Assembly (NCBI GenBank): GCA_964291365.2
Contig: OZ220020.1
Location: 620,001 to 684,000, forward strand
DNA: 64,000 nucleotides
Direction of reading: 5' to 3'
Source: JBDWFY01 sp964291365
GTDB lineage: Bacteria > Pseudomonadota > Alphaproteobacteria > Rhizobiales > Stappiaceae
Within the stretch, counting starts at the first letter, position 1, and every line of letters begins with the position of its first letter. A program made the translations under genes and the position numbers. Below are positions 9,454 through 18,053 of the stretch, one piece after another. The notes beneath the pieces were generated by a model. That model made no database searches. It was not told where the DNA came from and saw only the letters and a list, made by a program, of their open reading frames with translations.

Positions 9454-10161
9454 TTACTCAGGACGCTTCGGTTTATTCAAACCCCGCTCAACAGCTGGTT
9501 TTGCTAAACAAGCATCAAGCCAGTTTAGAACATTTTGAAAATCGCTCAAACCTACCGCTTCACCACCCATATAGAAATCTCTCAGGGTTCGCACCCATGG
9601 AAACGTCGCGATATCTGCGATCGTATATTCCTCCCCCAAAATGTAACTTTTGCCATCTAAAAATGAATTTAAAACTCCAAGTAGCCTTCTAGTTTCGCCA
9701 GTATATCGATCGGTTGGATAGGAATCTGTTATCTTGTCTTTTGCAAATTTAAAAAAGTGCCCAAATTGGCCAAACATCGGCCCAATACCACCCATTTGAA
9801 AGAATACCCACTGTAGGCATTTCAACCTTCCAATTTCATCAGTAGGCATCAACTTTCCAGTTTTTTCCGCTAAGTAAACTAATATAGCACCTGATTCAAA
9901 CAACCCAATTGGTTTTCCATCTGGACCATTAGGATCAATGATCGCGGGGATTTTGCCATTTGGATTTAAACTCAAGAACTCAGGGCGTTTTTGCACATCT
10001 GTATTTATATTAATGAGATGCGGTTCATAATCTAATCCCATTTCCTCCAATGCAATTGATACTTTCACACCGTTTGGTGTTGGAAATGAATATAATTGAA
10101 GTACATTGGAGTTAGTAGGTGGGCATAAAGATGTTATAGGAAATTCGGAAAGTTTATCCAT
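9454..10161 (-). CDS. Glutathione S-transferase family protein (YfcG/Nu-class like)
   Basis: 235 aa. An N-terminal thioredoxin-fold domain contains YSFPTPNGVKVSIALEE and the glutathione-binding LFESGAILVYLAEKTGKL, followed by an all-helical C-terminal domain with YILGEEYTIADIATFPWVR. The TPNGxK motif is typical of YfcG/Nu-class enzymes that act as disulfide reductases with glutathione. RBS AAAGGT precedes the ATG. It stands alone, convergent with ivd and upstream of nothing on its own strand. Substrate is unknown. Confidence 0.82.
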   Translation of the reverse strand: MDKLSEFPITSLCPPTNSNVLQLYSFPTPNGVKVSIALEEMGLDYEPHLININTDVQKRPEFLSLNPNGKIPAIIDPNGPDGKPIGLFESGAILVYLAEKTGKLMPTDEIGRLKCLQWVFFQMGGIGPMFGQFGHFFKFAKDKITDSYPTDRYTGETRRLLGVLNSFLDGKSYILGEEYTIADIATFPWVRTLRDFYMGGEAVGLSDFQNVLNWLDACLAKPAVERGLNKPKRPE

Positions 10162-10335
10162 TTAGCTACCTTTCTTTCGCAAGACTAAATCAAAAGTTTG
10201 AATTGGTTGTAGTTTGAAACCGAGCAAAAATTTAACAGTGTTTTGCTAAATAATTAAAGTTTTCGGTGGGAATTAAATTTCCAAATTTAGTTTTTCAATT
10301 ATATAGACAGCTCGTAAATGTGTCAATTAAGCATT

Positions 10336-10743
10336 TCAATGTGAACAATTTTGACACTTTCCACGCAATTCAATTACTGTCTGTTGAAGTCTAAATTCTT
10401 GTTTTTGCGCCCAAAATTCTAAGCCTGATTTCACTTCATTACTTGTAAATTCTGTTACTCTTTCGCAATTCTCACAGATTGCAAAGGCAATATATTCATG
10501 AGAGCTACAATTTGGTTGACTACAGGCGACAAATGCGTTCAAACATTCAATTCGATGTATCAAACCAGCCTTTTGCAACTCATTCAATGCGCGGTACACC
10601 TGCAGTGGTGCTTTAAATCCCGAATCTCTTAATTTGTCAAGAATTGAATAGGCACTTAAGGGACTTTCGGTATTTAATAACACACCGAATACAAGCGACT
10701 GATTTTTTGTTAAATTAGCTTCACCTTTAGATTGTTTATTCAT
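10336..10743 (-). CDS. zur: Fur-family zinc uptake regulator
   Basis: 135 aa. Winged-helix N-terminal half with the recognition region SAYSILDKLRDSGFKAPLQVYRALNELQKAGLIHRI, as in Fur/Zur. The metal-binding half has HEYIAFAICENCERVTEF and the C-terminal pair CQNC (Cys-x-x-Cys structural zinc site). The C-terminal CQNCSH and the znu context identify it as Zur rather than Fur. Its ATG overlaps the znuB stop in an ATGA, so it is the last gene of a znuC-znuB-zur operon and would autoregulate zinc uptake. Confidence 0.85.
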   Translation of the reverse strand: MNKQSKGEANLTKNQSLVFGVLLNTESPLSAYSILDKLRDSGFKAPLQVYRALNELQKAGLIHRIECLNAFVACSQPNCSSHEYIAFAICENCERVTEFTSNEVKSGLEFWAQKQEFRLQQTVIELRGKCQNCSH

Positions 10744-11564
10744 TCAAATCTCCTATCCCTAGTTAACAATTGTAAAACGAATTTTAACAAAGGAGTCAAA
10801 CTAATAAGGAAAAATATAAGTGCCACAACAATTATTGTCGGTCCCGAAGGAGTATCCCATTCTAGAGAACTAAATAATCCACCAATTACTGACATTATCC
10901 CAATAACCGACGCAAAAATTGCCATTTGCTCAGGTTCAAATGACACACCCCGCGCTGCCGCTGCTGGAATAATCAGTAACGCAGTAATTAAAAGCACCCC
11001 AACTATTTTTATTGAAATCGCAATCACAAGTGCCATCAATAATACAAATACAATTGAAGAATTATCGGGTACCATCCCTTCAGCAGCGGCCAGTTCACGA
11101 TTCACTGTTGCAGCAAATAATCTTCGCCAAAATAAGATTAAAACCAGCAATACCAATAATCCTACCCCATAAATAACAAAAATGTCGGTTTGCGAAACTG
11201 ACAAAATATCGCCAAATAAAATACTTGAAAGATCAAAAGTCACCTGGGGAAGAAACGAAAGTCCTACTAAACCAACTGCAAGTGACGAATGAGCCAATAA
11301 TCCCAGTAACGAATCTGCTGGTAGTTCAGATCTCCGTTGCAACATAAATAATGCTAATGACACACCACCACAAACTAAGAACACAATAAAGGTAAAATTT
11401 AGTTCAAATAGAAGTGCTAAAACAACACCAAATAAAGACGCATGTGCTAGTGTATCACCAAAAAAAGCCATGCGTCGCCAAATTATTAAACAACCTAAAG
11501 GTCCTGCGATCAAAGCAACACCAATACCAGCAATAAGTGCTCTAGTGAAAAAGTCATCAAACAT
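10740..11564 (-). CDS. znuB: Zinc ABC transporter permease
   Basis: 274 aa, about eight hydrophobic segments, ABC-3 family. Characteristic segments are IAGPLGCLIIWRRMAFFGDTLAHASLFGVVLALL near the N-terminus and KIVGVLLITALLIIPAAAARG in the second half. GAGG precedes the ATG. It lies between znuC (61 bp upstream) and zur (4-bp ATGA overlap). It forms the inner-membrane zinc channel with ZnuC as ATPase and ZnuA as periplasmic receptor. Confidence 0.9.
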   Translation of the reverse strand: MFDDFFTRALIAGIGVALIAGPLGCLIIWRRMAFFGDTLAHASLFGVVLALLFELNFTFIVFLVCGGVSLALFMLQRRSELPADSLLGLLAHSSLAVGLVGLSFLPQVTFDLSSILFGDILSVSQTDIFVIYGVGLLVLLVLILFWRRLFAATVNRELAAAEGMVPDNSSIVFVLLMALVIAISIKIVGVLLITALLIIPAAAARGVSFEPEQMAIFASVIGIMSVIGGLFSSLEWDTPSGPTIIVVALIFFLISLTPLLKFVLQLLTRDRRFE

Positions 11565-11625
11565 TTAATGTAATCCTCTTCATAACCCAAAACTAGTTAT
11601 TTTGTTGAAATAGAAAAACCTAATT

Positions 11626-12387
11626 TCATGCTAACTCTTTAACCTTAGATTGGAATTTTTTCGTATCTAAAGGGGGATGAATATGATCATGCGAGTAAAT
11701 TGCTAATGCCGACGCACTAACCCCAAAAAGCTCTTTATATTCTGGACTTTCTGCAACAGTTTTTGGCGTTCCATGACAACAGATAGTTCCATTCAAACAA
11801 ATAACTTTATCAGTTGCCGCCATCACGATATGTAGGTCATGAGAAATAAGTAATACACCACAATTTAGGCTATTACGAAGTTCTGCAATTAACTCATAAA
11901 ATGCAATTTCACTGGAATAGTCAACTCCTTGAACTGGTTCATCTAATACCAGCAAATCTGGTTTACGGGCAACAACTCTCGCAAGCAACACGCGTTGAAA
12001 TTCACCACCAGATAAACTTTGAACTGACTGGCCTCGTAAATCCGATAGTCCAACTTTTTCTAAAGCATCCAAGCAATCACTGGAGTTAATCTTCTCAGTT
12101 AGATTCATAAGTCGCGCTACAGACAAAGGTAGCGTCCAATCAATATCAACTTTTTGTGGTACATAACCTACTTTTAGGTTTGAGGTTCGAAAAGCAGTAC
12201 CTTCTGTTGGCGTAACAATTCCAAGAGCCATTTTGGCAGTTGAAGATTTTCCTGAACCATTTGGACCAATTAGGGTGACAATTTCTCCTCGGTCAACTGC
12301 TAAGTCAATTCCACGCACTAACCACCGATCACCCTTTCTTAAGCCCGCTTTAGTTAATTTAATCAGATTTGTCTTAGATTGTTTCAT
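11626..12387 (-). CDS. znuC: Zinc ABC transporter ATPase
   Basis: 253 aa. Walker A GPNGSGKS, signature LSGGEFQR, Walker B LLVLDEPVQGVD, switch region LLISHDLHIVMAATDKVICLNGTICCHG, followed by a His-containing tail (IYSHDHIHPP) common in ZnuC. It is the first gene of the minus-strand operon and is divergent from znuA, sharing the intergenic region with a Zur-like palindrome. Confidence 0.9.
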   Translation of the reverse strand: MKQSKTNLIKLTKAGLRKGDRWLVRGIDLAVDRGEIVTLIGPNGSGKSSTAKMALGIVTPTEGTAFRTSNLKVGYVPQKVDIDWTLPLSVARLMNLTEKINSSDCLDALEKVGLSDLRGQSVQSLSGGEFQRVLLARVVARKPDLLVLDEPVQGVDYSSEIAFYELIAELRNSLNCGVLLISHDLHIVMAATDKVICLNGTICCHGTPKTVAESPEYKELFGVSASALAIYSHDHIHPPLDTKKFQSKVKELA

Positions 12388-12450
12388 TGAATAATTTCCA
12401 AAACTTGTAACTCTAATAGAATAAATTTTAAATTCATATTTGAAATTTAA

Positions 12451-12467
12451 ATGTAATGATATTACAT
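12451..12467. promoter_or_regulatory. Probable Zur operator between znuC and znuA
   Basis: ATGTAATGATATTACAT is a perfect palindrome (7-bp arms around GAT). It sits in the divergent znuC/znuA intergenic region, 47 bp before the znuA ATG and 64 bp before the znuC ATG. The GTAATG...TTAC half-site pattern resembles known proteobacterial Zur boxes (established knowledge). One site could repress both divergent units. Confidence 0.8.
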
Positions 12468-12513
12468 TACATTTTCAACCAACTTTTACAACCACATTCT
12501 TTTGGAGCTAACC

Positions 12514-13569
12514 ATGAAAATCATCAAAACTGCCATTATTATTGCAATATTTTGTTTAACAACCAAAATAGCACTTGCTGAGAGTCGTTATATTGCAACA
12601 ATTAAACCCATTCATTCCCTAATTTCCGGTGTACTTGAAAATGTAGACACACCTGAAATAATTGTCGACGGAACGAACTCTCCCCACACATTCAATCTTA
12701 AACCATCTCATGCCCACACACTAGAGCATGCAGAATACATCTTCTGGATGGGTAGTACGTTAGAACCTTATTTAGCAAAATCTATTAATACACTTGGAAA
12801 GAATGCTACTGTTATAGATCTTTCAAAACTTCCTGGCCTTAACCAAATACCAATACGAACTGGTGGTGCATTTGAGGAACATGATCATGACCACGGACAC
12901 ACCGAACACGATGCACATGATGGCCACGAACATGAGAACGAAGAACACGTGGAACATGATGATCACGACCATGACCATGAACACGAAGAACATGCAGAGC
13001 ATGATGATCACGACCATGACCATGAACACGAAGAACATGCAGGTGAATTTGATCAGCACTTTTGGCTTGATCCCGAAAATGCAAAAATCTTCGTTAATGA
13101 AATTCGCGACATACTTGTACAAGACCAACCAAACCACGCAGAAACTATCATGCAAAATGCTAACAAAATAGTGGTGGAGCTAGATCAGTTAACTACTGAA
13201 ATTCATAACCAGTTAGAATCAATTCAAGGGAAAGGATTTATTGTTTTTCATGATGCCTATCAGCACTTCGAAAATAGGTTTAAGGTCAAGGCTGTAGGTT
13301 CAATCCTCCTCAATCCAGAAGTTCCACCTAGTGCAGAGAGAATTTCCGAAATTCGCCATAAATTGAAAGAGTCTGCAGCAACCTGTGTATTTTCGGAACC
13401 GCAGTTTCAATCTAAACTAGTTAATACTATCACAGAAGGAACGAATACAAAAACAGGTCAATTGGATCCACTTGGTGCATCACTTACAAACGGACCCAGA
13501 CTTTATTTTGAACTAATAAAAAACATCGCAAGTGAGATGACTGAGTGTCTAAGTGCAAAAAATCTTTAA
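12514..13569 (+). CDS. znuA: Zinc ABC transporter periplasmic binding protein
   Basis: 351 aa. Signal peptide about residues 1-23 (ending ALA before ESRY). Zinc-site segments are IKPIHSLISGV, GTNSPHTFNLKPSHAHTLEHAEYIFWMG and, after the loop, FHDAYQHFENRF. A long His/Asp/Glu-rich loop (about residues 120-178) is characteristic of ZnuA and captures zinc. ATG 12514 follows GGAG at 12504-12507; the in-frame TTG at 12502 overlaps that ribosome site and is unlikely. Divergent from znuCB-zur, probably Zur-repressed, and closed by a hairpin at 13612-13636. Confidence 0.92.
   Translation: MKIIKTAIIIAIFCLTTKIALAESRYIATIKPIHSLISGVLENVDTPEIIVDGTNSPHTFNLKPSHAHTLEHAEYIFWMGSTLEPYLAKSINTLGKNATVIDLSKLPGLNQIPIRTGGAFEEHDHDHGHTEHDAHDGHEHENEEHVEHDDHDHDHEHEEHAEHDDHDHDHEHEEHAGEFDQHFWLDPENAKIFVNEIRDILVQDQPNHAETIMQNANKIVVELDQLTTEIHNQLESIQGKGFIVFHDAYQHFENRFKVKAVGSILLNPEVPPSAERISEIRHKLKESAATCVFSEPQFQSKLVNTITEGTNTKTGQLDPLGASLTNGPRLYFELIKNIASEMTECLSAKNL
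12955..13044 (+). repeat. 45-bp tandem duplication in the znuA metal loop
   Basis: Two nearly identical 45-bp units (12955-12999 and 13000-13044) encode HDDHDHDHEHEEHAE-type peptides. The duplication adds 15 residues in frame and enlarges the histidine-rich loop. Such units expand and contract by slippage. Confidence 0.85.
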
Positions 13570-13611
13570 CAATATTAGAATACATCCGTAACACTTAAAT
13601 CTACATGGTAA

Positions 13612-13636
13612 AAATAGGGGTCAATGACCCCTATTT
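13612..13636 (+). terminator. znuA terminator hairpin
   Basis: AAATAGGGGT (13612-13621) pairs perfectly with ACCCCTATTT (13627-13636) around a 5-nt loop, 42 bp after the znuA stop. The downstream T tract is weak. The symmetric A/T flanks may let it work in both directions. Confidence 0.75.
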
Positions 13637-13646
13637 ATTCCACATA

Positions 13647-13870
13647 TGTAAACTATTTAGTCAATGAATTTGCACAACCATTGGTTTCATCAAAAGCATT
13701 TTGAATATGAAGCTGTCGCAAATGAAAAAAGCTAAAAAGCTTTAATTTTCTAATTACTTCGCAGTGTTTGAATAAAGAATTCCATCTAAAATGCAATATT
13801 TGGTAGCTGTAGTTTAAAATTGACATAAAAATGTTCAAATAATTTTTTAAAATCTTTGCAAATTGGTGAA
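13647..13870 (-). pseudogene. Decayed 3' fragment of an aromatic amino acid decarboxylase gene
   Basis: The DNA at 13650-13707 aligns without gaps to 15531-15588, the 3' end of the intact decarboxylase gene, with about 45 of 58 bases identical by eye. Translated, the remnant ends IQNAFDETNGCANSLTK against DIKNAFNVIRECAKSLIK in the intact protein. Further in, DGILYSNTAK corresponds to DGRIYLTQAI, but frameshifts and stops separate these pieces. The upstream boundary near 13870 is uncertain. It is either the leftover of a second, tandem decarboxylase gene or a target-site-like duplication left when the 13.9-15.5 kb islet inserted. Confidence 0.6.
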
Positions 13871-13997
13871 TCATTTTAGAATTCTATTTTCAACAACCCC
13901 TCACAAAGTTGTCGCAGAAAAAAATACATTTTAGGAAGTACTTGACTACTAATTTTATTTCCGGCACCTCATTGAAATAACTCAATAGGAGTACACC

Positions 13998-14225
13998 ATG
14001 CAAGTTTCTACAAAAATTTCCACAGAGGGTGCTCAATACGAAAAATCTCCTTCACATTCTCAAGAAGAGTCACCTAACGATAATCTTGTAGCAAAGTTAC
14101 GAGCTGAAGAGGAAGAAGAACAACGAGCAAATTATGCTCTTGCTGATTTTTTGGGACCAACCATTATAGCACTAAAAAATGGAGACGTATCGGATAAATC
14201 ATTTGATGAAATCGTTAAAAAGTGA
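13998..14225 (+). CDS. Small hydrophilic protein of unknown function
   Basis: 75 aa, highly charged, with an acidic run LRAEEEEEQRANYALADF and no membrane segment, signal or cysteine. The ribosome site AGGAG at 13988-13992 is strong and well spaced, supporting real translation. It is the first gene of an islet of unknown small genes lying between the decarboxylase remnant and the intact decarboxylase gene. Function not recognised. Confidence 0.6.
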   Translation: MQVSTKISTEGAQYEKSPSHSQEESPNDNLVAKLRAEEEEEQRANYALADFLGPTIIALKNGDVSDKSFDEIVKK

Positions 14226-14402
14226 AGAGAATACTGTGATGAATTATGAGTTGAGTCACGATTCAAAATAATTTGAATCAAATTAAATTTTCAAAGTTGT
14301 TGCAATTAATTTTAATGGTATTATATTAATCTTAAATTTATGAAACTACAATAATAAGAATATCAAGAATAAATCTAAATCTAAGTTTAGTTGGAGATAC
14401 TA

Positions 14403-14870
14403 ATGACTATAATTTCAACTCACAAAGATAATTTTTTAACCGAAAAAAGTTTTTTAAAATTACTTGTTGAACGCATTAGTGCGTTTTTTGTATCCAAAAA
14501 TAACAAAAAAACACAACTTATTGAAGAATTAAATGGACTCCTTGCACCGCGATTTTCTACAGGTGAAGCAGGAGTTATTATTCCAAAACAGAGAGTTTAT
14601 GATGCTCTAAATGTTGTAAAAGAATGGCCTGAATTTATGGATGTTCCATATTTAGACATTGATGAGGATGGAGAATTATATTTAAGCCTTTTCAATAATA
14701 AAGGTCTAATAATAGTTGGTTTACTATTTGATGGAAACAAAAATATGTTCGCATATTCCATAGATAATGGAAAAGGAAATCCAGACCGAGGTGAATATAA
14801 TGCACAGGAAAGTAGAGATATTTCGAATTTTTTAGGCAAATTGACAAATCTAATAGGTAATAGTTCTTGA
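14403..14870 (+). CDS. Unknown protein, first gene of a two-gene module
   Basis: 155 aa soluble protein. ATG 14403 follows GGAG at 14393-14396; an in-frame TTG at 14391 overlaps that site. The C-terminal half (PYLDIDEDGELYLSLFNNKGLIIVGLLFDGNKNMFAYSIDNG) looks like a beta-rich domain. Its stop overlaps the TTG start of the following frame (TTGA at 14867-14870), so the two are translationally coupled. I do not recognise the family. The overlap and accessory position resemble toxin-antitoxin or effector-immunity pairs, but nothing in the sequence proves this. Confidence 0.65.
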   Translation: MTIISTHKDNFLTEKSFLKLLVERISAFFVSKNNKKTQLIEELNGLLAPRFSTGEAGVIIPKQRVYDALNVVKEWPEFMDVPYLDIDEDGELYLSLFNNKGLIIVGLLFDGNKNMFAYSIDNGKGNPDRGEYNAQESRDISNFLGKLTNLIGNSS

Positions 14871-15496
14871 CTGAAAACGATAAAAAAAGAGAGTATCTTG
14901 ATAATTGGACTGGACCAAATAAAGTTACCCAAATAAACATTGATTACCCTAATTGTGCATGTGAAACAGCTACCGACTCACCTAACGGCTTTGGTAGGGT
15001 AATTGATTCCGAAATCTTACGTTATTTTGCATGCTCGACCTCTGATATCAACCAAAAAACCGTAAGTAACTTTCGTATTTCACATGCGATTTTTAAGAGA
15101 ATTTTTACTAGTGGAGTATCCGTCGTTCGAATTAACCACTCTACTAAAAAAGAACTTAATTTGACAGCAGAAATTCTCTATAACTACCATAGCGCAAAAT
15201 CAAGAGATGCAGGTGGAGTAGTAGGTGTAGTAGATTTTACCGCTTAACAAATAAGAAAACTTTCCCAATATCGCACTCAAATATGTTGTGTATTTGAAAC
15301 ACCAATTCATGAAAGACCTTCCCATGCAGACATCATATGTAATCAAAATGACCTTAATATTTCAGAAAAAAATGCTTTGTTGATTGATTTATTTAATCAA
15401 ATAGGTGGTGAAAATGCTTTCAAGAAATTTCCTAAAATAAATGACTTTGATATTCGTAATTTTGTTCCAAAAAAATTTTCCTACAATCAAAATTAG
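14867..15496 (+). pseudogene. Unknown protein, second gene of the module, split by an in-frame stop
   Basis: The frame opening at TTG 14867 codes for 126 aa and ends at TAA 15245-15247. The same frame stays open for another 82 codons to TAG 15494-15496, with protein-like composition (YRTQICCVFETPIHERPSHADIIC, then LIDLFNQIGGENAFKKFP). One substitution in the TAA would restore a single 209-aa protein. The N-terminal part contains INIDYPNCACETATDS and the Cys/His content is notable. Either the gene is a recent pseudogene, or a 126-aa protein is made and the rest is a relic; read-through is a third possibility. Family not recognised. Confidence 0.6.
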
Positions 15497-15531
15497 AAAT
15501 AGGAAACTTGTATTCTTTCATAAAATTCAAA

Positions 15532-16947
15532 CTATTTGATCAATGACTTTGCACATTCTCTAATTACATTAAAAGCATTTTTGATATCAGTTTCTGTTAC
15601 ATCAAATTGACCGATTTGAAATCGTATTACGGTATTACCTTCGTGAATAGCTTGGGTTAAATAAATTCGACCATCATTATTAATTTTGTCGACAAGTTCT
15701 AAATTAAGCGTATCCAAATCTTTTGTTCCTTCAGGACAAAATCGGAATGTGAATAAACTTAATATTGGTTCAGTTGTTAATTCAAAGTTAGATTCATTTT
15801 GAATTTTTTTGGCTAGCGATTCCGACCAACTTACATGATTTCGAATTAGTTTCTGTAAACCACTTAGCCCATAATATCTTAACACAAACCAAAGTTTGAG
15901 TGCACGGAATCGACGACCAAGCGGTATAGACCATTCGCTGTAGTTAATAAAATCTGAACGACCCCGAGTTTTCAAATACTCTGGCTGAATTGAAAGAGTT
16001 TTAACAAGCTCATTTGAATTTTTCAAATAGTGTGCTGAACAATCAAACTGTACTCCTATCCATTTGTGCGGATTAAGAACAATACTGTCAGCATGTTCCA
16101 CTCCTTGCCACATTTCTCGAAATTCTGGGCAAATCATTGCAGCTCCCGCCCAAGCTGCATCAACATGGACATATAGATTGTATTTTTTGGCTATTGCACA
16201 TACCTGCTCCACATTATCTGTACCACCAACCGCGGTTCCACCTACACTTGCAATAATTCCAATTGGTTGAAATCCCGCATCAATATCGGCAATGATTGAT
16301 TCTTCAAGTTTTTTGGCATCTAATGAATGTAATTGCCCAAAGGTTGGAATTTGAACGAGGTTTTCCTCACCTATACCTGCAAACCATATCGCGCGAATTA
16401 CTGAAGAATGTATTTGATCACTGGAATATACACGCAACTGTTTTTGTTTAGAAAGTCCAGTTTTTTTACCTTGCCAATTCAATGCCCGTTCCCGCATCGT
16501 TAATACAGCACATAATGTAGCTGATGATGCAGTATCTTGGATAACACCTGTAAAACCTTTCGGTAATGCAACAGCTTGTCGTAACCAATCTAATGCAAGA
16601 GTTTCCAATTCGGTCGCAGCAGGACTGGTTTGCCAAAGCATACAGTTAGCACCTAGACTAGCGATGATGATTTCAGCTAATATTGATGGTGGACTTGAGT
16701 TCGCGGGATAATATGCAAAAAATGATGGATGTTGCCAGTGCGTCATACCAGGCATGATTATGTCTTCAAAATCTGCAAATATAGTTGTAAAGTCAATACC
16801 ATCAGTAGGCATTTCTTTCGGTAAGCGACTAGTAATTTCTCCTGGTTGGACTTGCGCTCGCACCGGAAAATCCGTAATTCGATCACGATAATCTGCGGCC
16901 CAATCCGCAATACGACTTGCCCATTCACGATATTCTTCTGATTTCAT
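15532..16947 (-). CDS. PLP-dependent aromatic-L-amino-acid decarboxylase family
   Basis: 471 aa, group II decarboxylase. The PLP-binding lysine is Lys295 in LNPHKWIGV; Asp263 in HVDAAWAGAA binds the pyridine nitrogen and His180 in SSDQIHSSV stacks on the ring. N-terminal HWQHPSFFAYYPAN and the C-terminal LGRRFRALKLWFVLR are typical of DOPA/tryptophan/tyrosine decarboxylases. It would make an aromatic amine from an aromatic amino acid; the exact substrate cannot be read. Its ATG overlaps the ada stop (ATGA), so it is co-translated with ada. A decayed copy of its 3' end lies 1.9 kb away. Confidence 0.88.
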   Translation of the reverse strand: MKSEEYREWASRIADWAADYRDRITDFPVRAQVQPGEITSRLPKEMPTDGIDFTTIFADFEDIIMPGMTHWQHPSFFAYYPANSSPPSILAEIIIASLGANCMLWQTSPAATELETLALDWLRQAVALPKGFTGVIQDTASSATLCAVLTMRERALNWQGKKTGLSKQKQLRVYSSDQIHSSVIRAIWFAGIGEENLVQIPTFGQLHSLDAKKLEESIIADIDAGFQPIGIIASVGGTAVGGTDNVEQVCAIAKKYNLYVHVDAAWAGAAMICPEFREMWQGVEHADSIVLNPHKWIGVQFDCSAHYLKNSNELVKTLSIQPEYLKTRGRSDFINYSEWSIPLGRRFRALKLWFVLRYYGLSGLQKLIRNHVSWSESLAKKIQNESNFELTTEPILSLFTFRFCPEGTKDLDTLNLELVDKINNDGRIYLTQAIHEGNTVIRFQIGQFDVTETDIKNAFNVIRECAKSLIK

Positions 16948-18053
16948 TTTTGAATCTTTTCAGTACATTTTGATAAAACTTTACTCTCGCGCTCAAGTAG
17001 CTGTGCTTTACGTTCAACTCCCCAACGATAACCTGATAATGCTCCATCTTTCTTTATCACTCGATGACAAGGTATAACAATAGCCAGTTTATTTTTTGTA
17101 CATGCACCAGCTACTGCTCTAACTGCAGATGGATTTCCAAGAATATTTGCGACTTCAGAATAGGTCTTAGTTGAGCCAATAGAAATTTTTCGTAATACTT
17201 CCCATACCTTTTGCTGAAAAATTGTACCTTGAATATCAAGTGGTAGCGCAAATTTTTGTCGCGGATTCTCAATTAATCCAATAACGTGTGCAATAGTTTT
17301 CTCAAATTCAACATCTGTACCAACAATCTGAGCATTCTTAAATCTATCTTGAAAGTCTTCAAGCAATTCGTTGGGGTCATCACCCAGTTCGACCGCACAA
17401 ACACCTCTTTCAGTAGTTGCGACAAGAATCGCGCCAAGGGTACATTGACCAATCGCAAATCGCATTTTTGTACCTACTCCTTGTTTTTGAAACTGATTAG
17501 GTTTCATACCAATTTGTTTGCCAGTTTCAGCATAAAACCGACTACTTGCATTATAGCCAGAATTACAAAATGCTTCGGTAACTGATTGACAGGCAATTAA
17601 CTTTTGTTGCATCCGTTTCGCACGACATACTGAAATATATGCTTTTGGAGTTATACCAGTAAACTGTTTAAAAACCCTGTGAAAATGAGATTGACTCAAT
17701 CCTGATTCTTTTGCCATCTCATTTAAGCTAGGATATTCGTCCGCAGATTCAATCAAACGACAAATTTTTTCAACAACAAACAAATTTTTGTCAAAGTTGA
17801 CTGAGAAATCAGGTTTACAACGCATACATGGACGGTAACCAGATCTCTCAGCCGCAAATCCAGAACCAAAAATAATCATATTTTCTAGGTTCGCTACTTT
17901 TGATGGGCACGATGGGCGACAGTAAATTCCAGTTGTACGGACCGCATAAACAAATTTTTCATCAAATTGGAAATTACGCTCAAAAATTGCATTTTGCCAA
18001 CTTTGATTTGCGTTTTCTAATGGAATGCCATTCAGTCCAGTAATATCTTGCAT
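16944..18053 (-). CDS. ada: Ada: DNA alkylation repair methyltransferase and activator
   Basis: 369 aa with the full Ada architecture. The N-terminal zinc/phosphotriester-repair domain has Cys45, Cys49, Cys76 and Cys79 (YCRPSC and PCMRC), the spacing of E. coli Ada; Cys45 would take methyl groups from phosphotriesters and switch on transcription. A central AraC-type helix-turn-helix (SLNEMAKESGLSQSHFHRVF) follows. The C-terminal O6-alkylguanine transferase domain carries the acceptor Cys329 in IPCHRV. GAGGAG precedes the ATG. The 4-bp overlap with a decarboxylase gene is unusual; ada more often accompanies alkA or alkB. Confidence 0.93.
   Translation of the reverse strand: MQDITGLNGIPLENANQSWQNAIFERNFQFDEKFVYAVRTTGIYCRPSCPSKVANLENMIIFGSGFAAERSGYRPCMRCKPDFSVNFDKNLFVVEKICRLIESADEYPSLNEMAKESGLSQSHFHRVFKQFTGITPKAYISVCRAKRMQQKLIACQSVTEAFCNSGYNASSRFYAETGKQIGMKPNQFQKQGVGTKMRFAIGQCTLGAILVATTERGVCAVELGDDPNELLEDFQDRFKNAQIVGTDVEFEKTIAHVIGLIENPRQKFALPLDIQGTIFQQKVWEVLRKISIGSTKTYSEVANILGNPSAVRAVAGACTKNKLAIVIPCHRVIKKDGALSGYRWGVERKAQLLERESKVLSKCTEKIQK

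Noticed and set aside
10732..11172. 146-aa ORF on the plus strand
   Set aside because: Antisense shadow of znuB; its composition follows from the hydrophobic codons on the other strand.
12823..13171. His/Met-rich ORFs on both strands inside znuA
   Set aside because: Products of the His/Asp/Glu codon repeats of znuA read in other frames.
13653..13874. 73-aa minus-strand ORF as a real gene
   Set aside because: Only its C-terminal end makes sense, as a remnant of the decarboxylase gene; upstream part is frameshifted noise and there is no ribosome site.
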